Below, piece by piece: positions 20,365-37,390 of a stretch of DNA of 64,000 bases. Origin of the DNA: Yponomeuta sedellus. Taxonomy: Eukaryota; Arthropoda; Insecta; Lepidoptera; Yponomeutidae. The stretch is taken from assembly GCA_934045075.1 (NCBI GenBank), contig OW203725.1:21301214-21365213 (forward strand). Direction: 5' to 3'. The translations under genes were made by a program, and so were the position numbers. Numbering within the stretch: the first letter of the stretch is position 1; the number at the start of each line of letters is the position of its first letter. The notes under the pieces are model-generated. The model did no database searches, had not been told where the DNA came from, and worked only from the letters and a program-made list of their open reading frames with translations.

Positions 20365-22160
20365 TGTGTAAGAAGTTGTTAGTTCTGTAAGGCAAATAAA
20401 AACCTCTCTTTCTACGGAATTACACTCTAGGCGTGGCCCGACCTGCACTTGGCCGGTTTTTGTCGTGGGTTTGGGTTAATTTAAATTACCATTTGCTCTT
20501 TTTTTGCATTTCATCTAACCATATTAATCTCATTAGTAATTATGTACATGTCTTACTGACATCGCCATGTGAATAAAATATCGGCTGAAATAACGGATAA
20601 AATAAAAATGAAATGCTGTAATCTCTTTAATATATTTCGTGCTAATAAGCTATTTAGCTCGTGTAACAAAATAACTTACCTAAGGTTTATGAAAATATTC
20701 TACATTCTTTTTATAGCTTGGCAGGAAACAGCAGTGACAAGGCAAAATAAATACCCAAGATTGAATGTTTTAAGTTTTTTAATTCACAAGCCGTTCGTAA
20801 GAAAACTTATTTCAAGAAGACGACTTTATTTGCACCACAACAACGATATAAGAAACGGCGACGCTGAACATCGTCTGTAGTACGTTGAAGTTGAGATGGA
20901 ACAGTCCGCAGACTGAGAAATGTAGTGGCTGTCGACACATCTGCTTCAGGAGAGATTCCACGGACGATTGCTCAGGGACATCTATGTAGAGATATAAAAC
21001 ATGTTAAAAACACATTACCCGCCTTTTAGGCTTGGCTGCAGTCAGTAAAAAAATGACACTTTTTATTTTCTGATTCAAACTTTTGTTCAAGTATATTTTG
21101 TAAGTGTAGCTAGCTAATATACATTTGGGACTTATGAAATTTATCAACTGTTTATATTAACTAGAAATAGAAATCACCATTTTAGGTAGAATATAAGGCT
21201 TTACAAAAATTAAGAAAAAAAAGTAGTATATTTTCACGAGAAAAAACATAACTATCTTCGTTTATTAGGACAAATTCCATTATGCATTTTAAAGACCAGG
21301 TGTTGTTCCTAGATAGGCGCTGTTCGTAAATTGCTCAAAAGATTTAATTACAAAGCAGTTCTTTTAAAACCCTACGTAAAAAGCACCATACATACCTAAG
21401 TATGCAATTATAAGAAAGGTAGAGCCGCCTCCTTCTAAACGTGACTGACGCACTCCCATATCGTTCAAAAAAACAGGATTTTATGTGAGCGTGATGAATT
21501 GAAGCCAAGGATGTGTAAAACGTTCTTGATTGAAGCCTATCAAGTTTTAAGTTTGGAGACGTTTGATACAATCGAAACAAGACGAAAAATATTTTATACT
21601 AATAATTACGACTACTTTCAAACTATTTAAATGGTCAGAAAACAAAAATAAGGCCGATATTTATTACAAAAACGCGATTGCCCTAAAATACTCCTAGAGC
21701 CTTTTTTATTTTATGTGTGGTTACGTGTTTTTCTTGTATAATCGTTTTTATAAGATAAATTGTATTTATTGCTGTAAATATTAATTAACTAGTGCTGTGG
21801 GGTTTGTTAATAAAAAAAATAGAAGAAATAAATAGAGAAGATAAAAAATAACGCTTGAATATCGCTTGTATAACGTTTTTGAAATTTTATTTTTGTAAAT
21901 AAGGCTGTGTATCTTTTTTTCCGATCTGTTTTGCAAATAATCAATCTGTTTATATGTTAATTATTTTTAGAACCAAGAACATATGATTGCAGATCTTTGG
22001 TGTTAATGCTATCTAGTCCTCGGTTTCTTTGCCTCAGGTTCACGGCGATGGGTCCTACTGTGAAACACTGTGAAAATGGTTGAGAGATTAGTCTGACACT
22101 TGTTGTAAAAAACTACTTTTTTTTCATTGATAGGGGCTAGTTTGTGAAACCCATTAACTT
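20365..22160. other. unannotated AT-rich stretch downstream of a gustatory receptor
   Basis: This is where the last exon of the receptor at 22171-28002 should lie. I searched the minus strand for a TYxxxxxQF-coding exon after an acceptor and found none. The plus-strand open frame 20569-20880 and the minus-strand frame 21344-21580 have no recognisable domain. Confidence 0.4.
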
Positions 22161-22170
22161 AAATCCTTAC

Positions 22171-28002
<5,832 letters not shown>

Positions 28003-28339
28003 TTTATATAGTAGACCGACCGGCTTGATATTCTGGGACACAATAATGTGCTAATGTGCTATGCTAAGTAAACATAGGCTTTCAACATAATGACACTTGA
28101 ATTTTGGATTGGGATCGTTATAGTGTGACCAAAATATATGTACCTATTGTTTGTACTCTAAAATGTCTTTGACTACAAATTAAAACCATTTTGTGGGGCA
28201 TAGTTTTGCCTCGTTGGTCTGCCAGTTCCACGTCTCAATACCATGTCAACGGTCGTGAGCTCGACTGCCATTGAGGGCACCGTACATTTGTACAAATATC
28301 CCTAGTCTGTCGATCGAATAATTGTAAGCAATAAACAAT

Positions 28340-28422
28340 GCTGCTGTGTGGTGTCGGCCTCGAGAATAGCACCAACCCAAATTCTTCCCGCGGGTGTCAT
28401 AAAAGGCGTCTAAGGGACACAA
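28340..28422 (+). repeat. LINE 3' fragment
   Basis: TGTGTGGTGTCGGC, ACCCAAATTCTTCCCGCGGG and AAGGGACAC match, in reverse, 51790-51870. It is an end piece of the same LINE family, joined directly to an inverted SINE piece. Confidence 0.6.
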
Positions 28423-28653
28423 TGAAATTTCGAACCTCTTTACAATATTCTCTGTATTACGTACAGGCAGCGACATCTGACTTAAGCAAATTGGGTAATC
28501 ATGGTGTTATCATGTGGGTACAGTGATATCGTTCCGATGTTAAACCTAACTGCAAAGTAGGTGGTCGGGGCTGTAAGTAATGCAATTTGCTTAAGTCAGA
28601 TGTCGCTGCCTGTACGTAATACAGAGAATATTGTAAAGAGGTTCGAAATTTCA
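28423..28653. repeat. 71-bp inverted duplication of the family A leader
   Basis: 28423-28493 is the reverse complement of about 28583-28653 (TGAAATTTCGAACCTC, GTACAGGCAGCGACATCTGA, TTAAGCAAATTG). The spacer is about 90 bp. The right arm is the natural leader of the SINE at 28584; the left arm is an inverted copy. Confidence 0.9.
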
Positions 28654-28797
28654 CTGATGCCGTGAGTCGCCCATTGGCTCAATTGGTGGAGCGCTGGTAC
28701 GGATAGCCAGAGGTTGCGGGTTCGAATCCCGGCATGGGTGAAATTTTTAGCCTCTAAATAGGTTTTTAAATTTGTTCCTTAGCACGGGTTAGTGGAT
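28584..28797 (+). repeat. tRNA-headed repeat family A, copy 4
   Basis: Leader, then GCCCATTGGCTCAATTGG (A box), GGTTCGAATCCC (B box) and GGCATGGGTG, then the tail AGCCTCTAAATAGGTTTTTA and GCACGGGTTAGTG. The cloverleaf is intact except for one extra change in the D arm. Confidence 0.85.
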
Positions 28798-28836
28798 TTA
28801 AAATAAAAATAGTGTAACTATACAGTAATACAATAA

Positions 28837-28966
28837 TGCCCGCCACTATACTACAATCCTCCACGAACCCGGACTTGGCTCCCGTGGTGGAGTAAGGCCT
28901 AACCTTCCTGCATGCAGGAAGAGATCCGTGCCCCAGCAGTGAGGACATAAAAGGGTTGATATCGAT
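28837..28966 (+). repeat. 5S-like SINE, 3' fragment
   Basis: GGACTTGGCTCCCGTGGTGG, AGTAAGGCCTAACCTTCCTG and CCCCAGCAGTGAGGACATAA then GGGTTGATATCG. Plus strand; the head is missing. Confidence 0.85.
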
Positions 28967-28969
28967 ACA

Positions 28970-29745
28970 GTAATGTCTATTAACATCAACAAAATGTGTT
29001 TATATCCTAGAAATACAACCTGTTTTCAAACGCATACTCAATTGTAATTATAACAATTATTGGAACATGAAACAAATGTATATTACAGTACAAACCATTT
29101 GTTACTGTCATCTCATCACTGTAAACTGTTATTGCAACAAATGATATTAGAGCTTTAAAGTATGAGGTCAGTAAATACGACACTACAATGTAAATTAATA
29201 ATATTTACTGATATTTTTGTAATTAAGTGTGTGAGTAGTTCAACATTTGATATTTAAATTTTTATAAAATATTAAAAGAAATTACTTATATTTTTTTAAT
29301 AATAATGCCCGCAGTTTTATATTTCGGTATACCGAGAAAAACTAATATAACTATAGCCTCTACATTTCCTCAGATTCGCAGCTGTCTTTTTAGTTTTGTT
29401 ATTCTAAAGATTTCTTGTATCAAGTCATGGTTTTAATTAATGACGTACTTCCGGCATAGATTCTAATTCTTTAAAAATCAATTAAAGAAGCTGAAATCAA
29501 AATATATATAGCCCAGGCACTTAAAATTACATATTTCGTCGAAAGAAAATATATAAAAATAGAAATTATATTTCTAAGGAGACTGTCCATGTGCTATGTA
29601 ATACTCGATAATACTACGAAACAGCAACCAAAATATCTGCTGTGGTGTAAATATCAAAATGTAAAATGTGAAGTATCCCCCATAGTAAAAACTGTCCGCA
29701 GTAATGAGTTCTCCCTTATTGTTTATTGTAATATGGGAATTTTGC
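28970..29745. other. unannotated AT-rich sequence
   Basis: No gene or recognisable repeat. Confidence 0.35.
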
Positions 29746-29875
29746 TACCTACTTAACCCATGACCGACGCGCAGTGTTGGGCATAGGCCTCTTCGTCGCC
29801 ATGCTAATCATCCTGCCACAATTTTTATAGGCAACCTAGTCAGTAAATTATTAGTTTGTGTATTGACTCCAAAAT

Positions 29876-29990
29876 ATCAGCATTTGAAATTACCAATCCG
29901 GAGTTAAGGTAGGCAATTAAGACTATACTATTTCTCTCTGAAAGAAGGCCTGTGCCTTGCAATGGGACGGGGTATATGTAGGCTACATAG
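29876..29990 (+). repeat. SINE family C, 3' end
   Basis: AGCATTTGAAATTACCAATC, then GAAAGAAGGCCTGTGCCTTG, CAATGGGACG and AGGCTACAT. It matches the tails at 6530 and 53565/53925. Confidence 0.55.
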
Positions 29991-30426
29991 AAAATGAATT
30001 CACTCAATTTTCATTACGCTTTCATGATATTAAAAACAGCGGCCGATCGTATCTCAATCCAATTACATCAGCGAACAGGACAGTACTCGATAACCAGAAG
30101 CTCAACTTTGTGTTACCATGTTTGGTGATTGGTTTTTGTATAGTTGCTTTTTTATTTATTCCGCTGTTTAAAGTGAATAACGGTTGGCTGAACGGATGAA
30201 GTGTCTGATCTAATATTTACTTCGATAGAGTCATACTGTGAATTTAATGGCATGCAACCATTGAATCTAATTTCCGTGTAACTAATGAAATAATGTATCT
30301 AGTTTTTAAGTAATTGTTCCTAATTTGTACGAAGGCTGTGTACATTTGTAATTAAATATACATCAGAACTTTCCGTGTTGTGCCATACCTACTCAGTAGA
30401 AAAAGGATTGATTAGACGAGGAAACA

Positions 30427-30690
30427 CTACTGCTGGTTTTGTTATTTCGACGACGCAGGAAACTAATGCATGTAATTAAAACCGTTTTTATACGGATTTA
30501 TGCTCAATTATTATATTTTTACAATTTTCCGCACTTTTTCATCCGCTTTTTCCGCCGGCATCCAAATTTTAATAGAGATGGTGGTTGGAACATACCGTTA
30601 GCATGGGAACCAGTGCTTAAGTACATGAGACCCCTTGCTAGAAGTGTGACTGTAGAGTTAATTTTTTTTTATTTCAATTAATAATCAGTA
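30427..30690 (+). pseudogene. Penelope-like element, left part: inverted tail plus C-terminal codons
   Basis: 30470-30535 is the reverse complement of the terminal tail at 35915-35968 (AATTAAAACCGTTTTTATAC, ATTTATGCTCA, TTTTTACAATTTT). Then a plus frame reads RRHPNFNRDGGWNIPLAWEP and VLK, the C-terminal Penelope signature seen complete at 15310-15360. The rest of the element lies beyond the nested LINE, at 35870-35968. Confidence 0.75.
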
Positions 30691-31102
30691 TTTTTAAATT
30701 TATGTAAAATAATTATTTTTATTTATTTTATTTTTATATTTTATTTTATTTTGGCAACAAACAGTCATTACAGGAAAAGTAATTAACAATTACAATAATT
30801 GATAAATAGACATAGAGTGCCGATAATTTACAAGAATAAAGAATGTTACTTATGTATTCTGTTATAAATACAAGAAAGTAAGTAAAATTATTCTAATTTG
30901 AATATTTATTTTTAATATTTCCGCTCACAACATGCAGAAATATGTAACTATTACTGTTTGATAGGGTTACATTTAAACGCGCATCAAAACCTCTGTTTTC
31001 ATGAGCGTCCAAATATGAGGAGGCCTGTATACCTCCCTACTAATTCATTAGGTAAATTCAAAGCAAATTTTCATAGGATACTTAGTACAATGCTTATAAG
31101 GT

Positions 31103-34092
31103 TCAGAGATGTAATTGTTTGCGTTTTAAGTCACTTTTAAACTTACTTAGGGAACTACAAAAAAAGTCAACATTATTATAGTCTCTGTTATACATAGTAA
31201 GCGATCGATATAAAAAGCTATTACGAGTATAATTCTTCTTAAGTCGAGGAGGCACAAATAGTGTTTTAATGCGTGAGGAGCGAACGGGCAAGCGAAGATG
31301 AGAGATAAAGTTCACTTTGGAAAGGAGCATGGGCGAGTCAATTTTGTTATTTAACAATTTGAATAGGAAAGTTAGGTCAAACTGTTTACGACGATTGAGG
31401 AGGGATAATAATTTAAAATGGGTCAGAGAGTTTTGATATGTAGTGTTAGTGCGATGATTTCTAAAGTTGAGGGCTTTTACAAACTTCTTTTGCACCCTTT
31501 CAATCCTATTTATATGAACATCATATGAAGGATTCCAGACCACGCAGGCGAAGTCAAGAATAGATCTCACAAAAGAAAAGTATAAATTTTTTAGCGTAGT
31601 GTCACTTTTGAAGGGTTTAGTAACTCTATTAATAAAGCCAAGATTTTTAAGAGCTCTTTGAACAACTGAGTCTATGTGTTGTATGAATGATAGCTGGTCA
31701 TCCATTACTATACCGAGGTCTCTTATCTTCTTCACGCGTTGAAGCGTTTTATCATTGATTGTGTATGGATAAAAAATAGGTTTCTTATTCCGTGTGTATG
31801 AAATTATATAGCATTTATCGGCATTTAAAAACATCTGATTTCTTTGACAGTATTCTAAGAGTGCTTTAAGGTCTGACTGGATACTTATGCAATCATCAGT
31901 CGTTTTGACAATCCTGTATAGTTTAGTATCGTCAGCGTAAAGAAGGTATTCCGTATTTGTCAAGGCGGATCCAATGTCAATGATTTTATAAGACCTGTTG
32001 AAATTCACTCATTAATGTAAAGTGAAAAAATCAAGGGGCCGAGGTGGGACCCCTGAGGGCACGTCGAGAAAACTCGAGCAAAAGCCCTTCAAACAGACAG
32101 CTTGGCTACGGTTACGTATATAAGATTCGACCCATCTAAGCAGACTGCCGTGCACACCGCCTCCAAGAAGCTTTTTTAAAAGTATATTGTGGTTAATTTT
32201 ATCAAAAGCCTTTGAGAAGTCTGTGTACACGACATCTACCTGATAGCCACCATCCATAGCCGAAAGAAGGTAATCCGTGAAGCATACCATATTAGTGTCG
32301 ACGCTACGTGACTTCATAAAACCATGTTGTCGCTCAGAAATCTGATGTCGAAGTAAGTATGTCAGCTGATCAGTGACGATTTTCTCAAGAATCTTACCAA
32401 GAGTACATAGTTTGGATATCGGCCTATACTGAGTTACTAGATTTTTTTGACTGTTTTTAGGTATTGGTGTAATTAAGGCCTTTTTCCATATATCGGGGAA
32501 TACACCTAATTTGACTGAAGTACGGAAAATAAAAGAGATTGGTTTTAAAAGTTCCGCTGAGCATTTGGAAATAAAAATTGGATGAAGACCGCCCCATCCA
32601 GCACCTTTGTTTGTATTAACTCTTCGTAGTTCACGAAGAATCAAATCGTCACTCACGTTTACTGATTGGACATCAACACTAGGGTTTGTTACTAATTCAG
32701 TTAATCCGACGGTATAGTGATCATCAGTGCTCCTGACAAATACTGAGTGGAAGTATCTATTAAAGGCATCACAAATCTCGTTTCCATCAGAAAGTTCCTT
32801 TCCATCAAACATAATTTTATCAGGAATACCGTTGGTAGCTGTCTTAGATTTGACGTAAGACCAAAAGAATTTAGGGTTCTCTTTAATTTTAGTCTCTGAA
32901 TAATCTATATAAGATCTATAGCATTTTTGTTCCAGTTTACGGAGTCGAGATCTTAGAGTTCGAAACGTATTGTAATCGTTAGTGTTACCATACAGTTTCC
33001 ATTTTTTGTGAAATTTGCTTTTTTCATTTGACAATTTTTTTAAGGGAGTTGTATACCAAGGAGGATATCTGTTTTGATCAGAGGAGACTACTTTAGACGG
33101 AATAAATTTTGAGATAAGATCTTTGATTATTGTGTAAAAACTAGAGGTCATAGCATTTATATCCGTTTCTAGGCCATTGAATTCGGACTTCCAGTTAATG
33201 GAGGAAAGTTCCGAGCGAATTGAGTCATAGTCTCCTCTGAAAAAACATTTCTTTTCATGCTTTTTATATTTTAAGAGGCTAGGCAATATTAGTGAAAGTT
33301 CTATGTGCAACGCTTTATGGTGGAGGTCCTCAGGGACCAGCAGATTTTCAGAAGCTTTGATATCACAGTCAATGTTAGAGAAAACGAGATCTAGAAGCTT
33401 GTCATTATTGTTAAATTCTAAGTTAAATTGGGAGAAGCTGGACAGGCTCATAAAATCCAGAGTAAGTGAGACTAAGGGATCGTTACTAGCCTGTAACCTT
33501 AGACCACCAGTATCATCATCATAGAACCAATCACCATGAGTCACATTAAAATCTCCGAGAACCACACAGGAGTCATTTGGTCGGGAACATTGCAGTTCAC
33601 TTATTCTATCGTAGAAGTTACTTAATAACATCTCATATACCGCATGGCGCTCATCTCATGAGCGCCATGCGGTATATAAGTGCATATCACGTGTAAACAA
33701 AGGCCTGTTGATGTGGCAGAGGGGACTGCTATGGGTTGGGTGGAGAGCAAATTTTTCGAGCGAGGAGATAAGGGTATACTAACGAACAATTCCTCAGCCG
33801 GTGCAGGAGCACATAGACCTGGGCGTGCACTGGCGCACAGCTCTCTGCGGGTTGATATCAAAACTCCACCTCCACGACGCTGCCCAGTAGTGTTTTGATC
33901 ACGGTCGCATCGAAATATTTCATAACGGTTATCGAAAAATTCAGAATTATAAAAAGATTAGCTAAGCCAGGTTTCTGTGATGCAAATTATGTCGTAGTTG
34001 CAATTTAAGATATTAGTTAGGAATTCGTGGGATTTTGTACGCAAGCCCCTCACGTTTTGATAATAAATAGAGACCGTTTTATTAAGAATCAT
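31103..34092 (-). pseudogene. LINE ORF2 (AP endonuclease and reverse transcriptase), broken
   Basis: It starts MILNKTVSIYYQNVRGLRTK (apurinic-type endonuclease N-terminus, then CITETWL). An in-frame stop lies at about 33958, after which the frame continues (GGGVLISTRREL). A disruption near 33640 coincides with a 43-bp palindrome. GDFNV (endonuclease), YTDFSKAFDKINH (RT motif A) and LLYADDTKLYR (YADD active site) are all present. Between SGVP and HLGPLIFSLYINE the frame shifts as if about 11 nt holding QGS were lost. A second shift follows at about 32010. The final frame 32008-31103 carries the RT thumb and C-terminal tail (RRKQFDLTFLFKLLNNKID). It cannot yield a working protein. Confidence 0.9.
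33635..33677. repeat. perfect 20-bp palindrome inside ORF2
   Basis: ATATACCGCATGGCGCTCAT (33635-33654) and its exact reverse complement (33658-33677) flank CTC. It falls at the point where the endonuclease frame is lost, so it looks like a local inverted duplication rather than an original feature. Confidence 0.95.
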
Positions 34093-34524
34093 GATGAAAG
34101 ATATTGCAAAAAAAAAATATTGAAATTTGTGCCGTCTCGATCGTTTAAAAACATTTAAACAAATACACACCAATGTCGAGTGACAGTTTGCTGGAGGTTT
34201 ATTACATTATACAAACATTCCTCGTAAATATGGCAGCATAATTATTTTGCACAGATATAGTAAAGTATAAAAGTAAGGAATATTTTTTGTGTGACTAACA
34301 AACTTAGATGGTACATAATATAACACTAGTGATAAAGGAAAACAGACAAACATATAGTAGTGTAGTGTAGTTCTTACTAAATGCGTCATTAGACTTGCAA
34401 GTCTTCTATATTTGATGCAGTTAAGTTTATATTCCGTACGGAATGCGGACATTATTCTAAGTGACGTAATATTATAGGTTAGAAGTAATAAGCACAGAAT
34501 ATGTGTAAATAAAGAAAAGAGTAG

Positions 34525-35475
34525 TCATTTTATTTTTGAAAGATCGGCTTCACTTGAGATTACTATAGATTTTGATGTTTCACTCTTTCTGACGCGGATC
34601 TTCCCGTCGTTGACCCATATATATTTGTAGCCGGCTTCTTTCCCTAGCTGACGGGCTTGTTTGTGCAGTAATTTGTTGTGCGGGGCAAGGTGGTCGTTCA
34701 CGTAGATCGGTCGTGAAGCGCCATCAATGTCAAGGTCAGCTGTAGATAAGCCGCGACGCGCTCGAAATGCTGCTAACATATCACTCTTTCGTTTGCGTTG
34801 CGTAAAACGAACGATTATGTTGGGCACAAGAATGTTAGAGCTTTTAGGTTCAGAATCGGGTACATTAGACTCAATCTGTCCGTTAGGGAAACGTCTGACT
34901 CGGTGTATGTAGTCAATATCACCGGGTACCAGCATGAAACCCACCTTCATTGCAATTCTACTCAAAATGTTGTGAAGGTTTTCGCCATTTAACAGCGGTA
35001 CTCCGGATATTTCTAAGTTGTTAAGCCGACATTGTTGTTCTTTGACAAGAAGTTGTTCAGTGAGGGTAGACACGGTCCGCTTTGTTTCAACTAGTTCGCG
35101 TTCTATCGAGCTAATTTTCTGCTTGTAACCGGATTTTTCACTCTTAAGAGTGGTGACGTCACTTTTAAGGGAATTCATATCCTGTATGAGTTTATCATTG
35201 GAGGATTTAATACCAGCCATCTCTGACTTGATAACACCGAGGTGTTCATGTAACTTATCCAATGTCACATTTTGTTCATGAAAGAGGGTCTTTATCGTAC
35301 TCACAAGTTCACGGCGCATCTCCTGCAACGCTCCCTCAAAACCAACATCACAGTCGGGTTCCTTCCTCTTACGTATCGAAGCTCGGAAATCCGGCAAACG
35401 TTGTTCGTCCTCATTTAGTTTGCTTATATCCGGAAAGGAGCCGCTGGTTTTAAAATTGTTGTCGTGAGGATTCAT
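34525..35475 (-). CDS. LINE ORF1 protein (coiled coil, RNA-binding)
   Basis: An intact 316-residue frame starting MNPHDNNFKTSGSF. Residues about 75-150 form a heptad-rich coiled coil (LHEHLGVIKSEMAGIKSSND, LKSDVTTLKSEKSGYKQKI). The following NNLEISGVPLLNGENLHNIL and IHRVRR match the RNA-binding core of Jockey/CR1-type ORF1 proteins, and RPIYVNDHLAPHNKLLHKQA with KYIWVNDGKIRVRK matches the C-terminal part. ORF1p coats LINE RNA and forms RNPs. No zinc knuckle is seen. It is the only intact frame of this element. Confidence 0.88.
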   Translation of the reverse strand: MNPHDNNFKTSGSFPDISKLNEDEQRLPDFRASIRKRKEPDCDVGFEGALQEMRRELVSTIKTLFHEQNVTLDKLHEHLGVIKSEMAGIKSSNDKLIQDMNSLKSDVTTLKSEKSGYKQKISSIERELVETKRTVSTLTEQLLVKEQQCRLNNLEISGVPLLNGENLHNILSRIAMKVGFMLVPGDIDYIHRVRRFPNGQIESNVPDSEPKSSNILVPNIIVRFTQRKRKSDMLAAFRARRGLSTADLDIDGASRPIYVNDHLAPHNKLLHKQARQLGKEAGYKYIWVNDGKIRVRKSETSKSIVISSEADLSKIK

Positions 35476-35869
35476 TCTAGCCGCAACGGTTTTTACACTG
35501 ATATTTTATTGTGGATTTTTCTTAGATATTGTTACTTTAAACGGAGATAACACTCGCACACACCAAAATGTATATGAACAATCACTTAAAAAGTGTTTTG
35601 TGCTTATTAGTTTGTCTGACTTAATTATTTTAACAATATTTCGTGGAGCGATCAGAAAACACAAGCGCACTCCTTAACGCGGGTAGTGAAAAAAAAGTTA
35701 GTTTATAAATTTAATTTTAACTTCAATTAGGTACTAATAATCTATATGGTTGACTTTATATAAAAAATAATTGCATTGTCTATTTTAAAACGTATAACTT
35801 TATGATTAACTTTTGTAATTTTAGCCGAGGGTAGTAAACTAACCGTTAATGTTTTCTAAAAGACGCCTA

Positions 35870-35968
35870 TCACCTCAGTCATCCGGGACCACGGCACTTG
35901 AAAAAGTGCCGAAACGTCGAAAAATTTAAAAATGTAATAAACGAGCATAAAAACGTATAAAAACAGTT
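35870..35968 (+). mobile_element. Penelope-like element, right terminus with stem-loop
   Basis: GACCAC, then stem GGCACTT-GAAA-AAGTGCC, then GAAACGTCG and a tail (ATGTAATAAACGAGCATAAA, CGTATAAAAACAGTTTTAAT). The tail recurs at 60055-60110 and inverted at 30470-30535. Confidence 0.75.
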
Positions 35969-36106
35969 TTAATTATGTCTACTGCTCGTGTTAACCTTAG
36001 AAAATACTATAATGCATGTAAGTCAATGGCGACTCTGGAATGATCGATTATCAAGTAATCTACTGGAAAAAAGCGACACTATGAATCCCATATCGTTCGT
36101 TCGTTC

Positions 36107-36200
36107 GTTATCAACCCTTGTATGTCCCCATTGCTGGGGCACGGGTCTCTTCCTGCAACGCAGGAAGGTTAGGCCATACTTCACCACGGGGGCCAAGAAT
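36107..36200 (-). repeat. 5S-like SINE, 3' fragment
   Basis: TTATCAACCCTTGTATGTCC, CATTGCTGGGGCACGGGTCT and GGAAGGTTAGGCCATACTTC. Tail only. Confidence 0.85.
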
Positions 36201-36308
36201 TAACCATACTTAACAGAAGGATTTTTAATTTTGGTTATAACTGACATTGTATCGATTATATCAAAAACAATTGAACCTCTAAACAATGCTAAGCCCGTTT
36301 TCTGGTAC

Positions 36309-36411
36309 ACTAACAAGCCGTTAATCTACTGTTAACAGCTGTCAATTGGCCAAAATGCGTACAAAAAAAAACATTTGAAAGCTGTTAACAGTAGATTGAC
36401 AGATTGTTAGT
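36309..36411. mobile_element. small palindromic MITE
   Basis: ACTAACAAGCCGTTAATCTA then CTGTTAACAGCT faces AGCTGTTAACAGTAGATTGA then CAGATTGTTAG. The unpaired centre is about 45 bp. Weaker pairing runs beyond both ends (CCGTTTTCTGG against CTCGTTT..), so the original element may have been about 150 bp. Confidence 0.6.
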
Positions 36412-36587
36412 AAACGAGAAACTGGGGGTTGATCTGATATGACATAACTGAAGATCAAAACACTGATCTTCGCAAACTACAATCAGTTTTGTTCTCAGTG
36501 GTACTCTCTATCCAGTTGTATATTTACTATACGCTTATTTTTATGTGTAACTCATCCTGTTGTAACCTCCAACAAATAAAATAATCC

Positions 36588-36932
36588 TGATTGGAATCAA
36601 TCGCATGGGTTAAGCGGCAACAGACGCCGTCAGGTGTTGGATGGGTGACCATCGTGTGACTACCGCTAGTGGTATTTCTTCCGAGCACTTCCGTGCTTTG
36701 CAAGGCACGTTAAGCCATTTGTGCCGGTTGTCGTATAATGGCAATCGTTAAGCAATGTCAGAGGCCTAATGGGTGGCTTGATAACTTCTGACAGTAAGGC
36801 GTTCCACTGTCTTACTCCACCAACCCGGATTTGGCCTCCGTGGTGGAGTATGGCTTGACATCCCTGCGATGCAGAAAGAGACCCGGGCCCCAGCAGTGGA
36901 GACATACAATTTGTGTGGTTGATATCGAATCG
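36588..36932 (+). repeat. 5S-like SINE, near full-length
   Basis: It starts within the head (GATTGGAATCAATCGCATGG). 5S-like GTTAAGCGGCAACAGACGCC, GGATGGGTGACC and TGACTACCGCTAGTGG are present, then the complete body and tail to GGTTGATATC. It lacks only the first ~25 bp with the A box. Confidence 0.88.
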
Positions 36933-37003
36933 TATAGTAAGAATTTTGTCTACGTAGTGAAGAATATAGAACAAATGAGAAAAAGCTTTTGAATATCCGC
37001 GAA

Positions 37004-37142
37004 TACAATATAGGAGTGGTAAATTGAATTCGTTACATTTTCCAGCAAGTTTATTTGCCGTATGAAGGTGATCAATAGTGCCAACCTGGTTTACCCGGTC
37101 GGTACCCTGTCTGCGCTGGTAGTTATTTCCAATCAGTTGCTT
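37004..37142 (+). repeat. dispersed repeat shared with 58590-58745
   Basis: AATACAATATAGGAGTG, GAATTCGTTACATTTTC, CAAGTTTATTTGCC, GAAGGTGATCAATAGTG, TACCCGGTCGGTACCCTGTC and ATTTCCAATCAGTTGCTTAG recur inverted at 58745-58590. It always abuts the same LINE 3' end, so it is probably the LINE's internal 3' UTR or a composite unit. Confidence 0.75.
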
Positions 37143-37164
37143 AGTTACGGGTTTGAATCGCTTC

Positions 37165-37390
37165 TTCTTCTTCTTCGGGTTATATTAGTCCACTGCTGGA
37201 CACAGCCCTCCCCCTATGAGCGCCACAGCGCAAGGTTGTGCTATCATTGGGGGGTAATGCACATAATCCCTACGCTGGGCATGCGGGTTGGGGATCGCAG
37301 TTTGGTGGAATTGTACTGCAGGGGCGCTGCTGTCCACCCCCCGGTTTGTGTCCCTTAGTCGCTTTTTAAGACAACCGCGGGAAGAATTTG
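37165..37390 (-). repeat. LINE 3' end with (GAA)n tail
   Basis: CTTCTTCTTCTTCGGGTTAT, TAGTCCACTGCTGGACACAG, GGGCATGCGGGTTGGGGATC and CCCCCGGTTTGTGTCCCTTA. It is the same family as 51596-51880. Confidence 0.75.

Larger units (their letters stand above)
30700..35700 (-). mobile_element. two-ORF LINE (Jockey superfamily), nested in a Penelope remnant
   Basis: On the minus strand: 5' UTR from about 35690, ORF1 35475-34525, ORF2 34092-31103, then a 3' UTR to an AATAAA-rich tail at about 30755-30710. Near-complete length suggests retrotransposition without strong 5' truncation. TTCAATTA occurs at 30673-30680 and 35722-35729 and may be the target duplication, though the junctions are not tight. Flanking sequence on both sides belongs to one Penelope-like element. 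Confidence 0.8.

Noticed and set aside
21758..21785. Degenerate TYxxxxxQF match on the minus strand
   Set aside because: It contains an in-frame stop and no acceptor or flanking similarity.
21960..22090. Last exon of the first gustatory receptor (acceptor-like TTTCACAG with an open stretch)
   Set aside because: The encoded residues lack hydrophobic character and the TYxxxxxQF motif.
28003..28041. GTG start for gustatory receptor exon 1
   Set aside because: Eukaryotic genes rarely use GTG; an ATG lies 13 codons downstream, and the resulting length matches the paralogue.
28667..28740. Functional tRNA gene (intact-looking cloverleaf)
   Set aside because: The same cloverleaf with the same leader and tail recurs five or more times in diverged form, so it is a SINE head.
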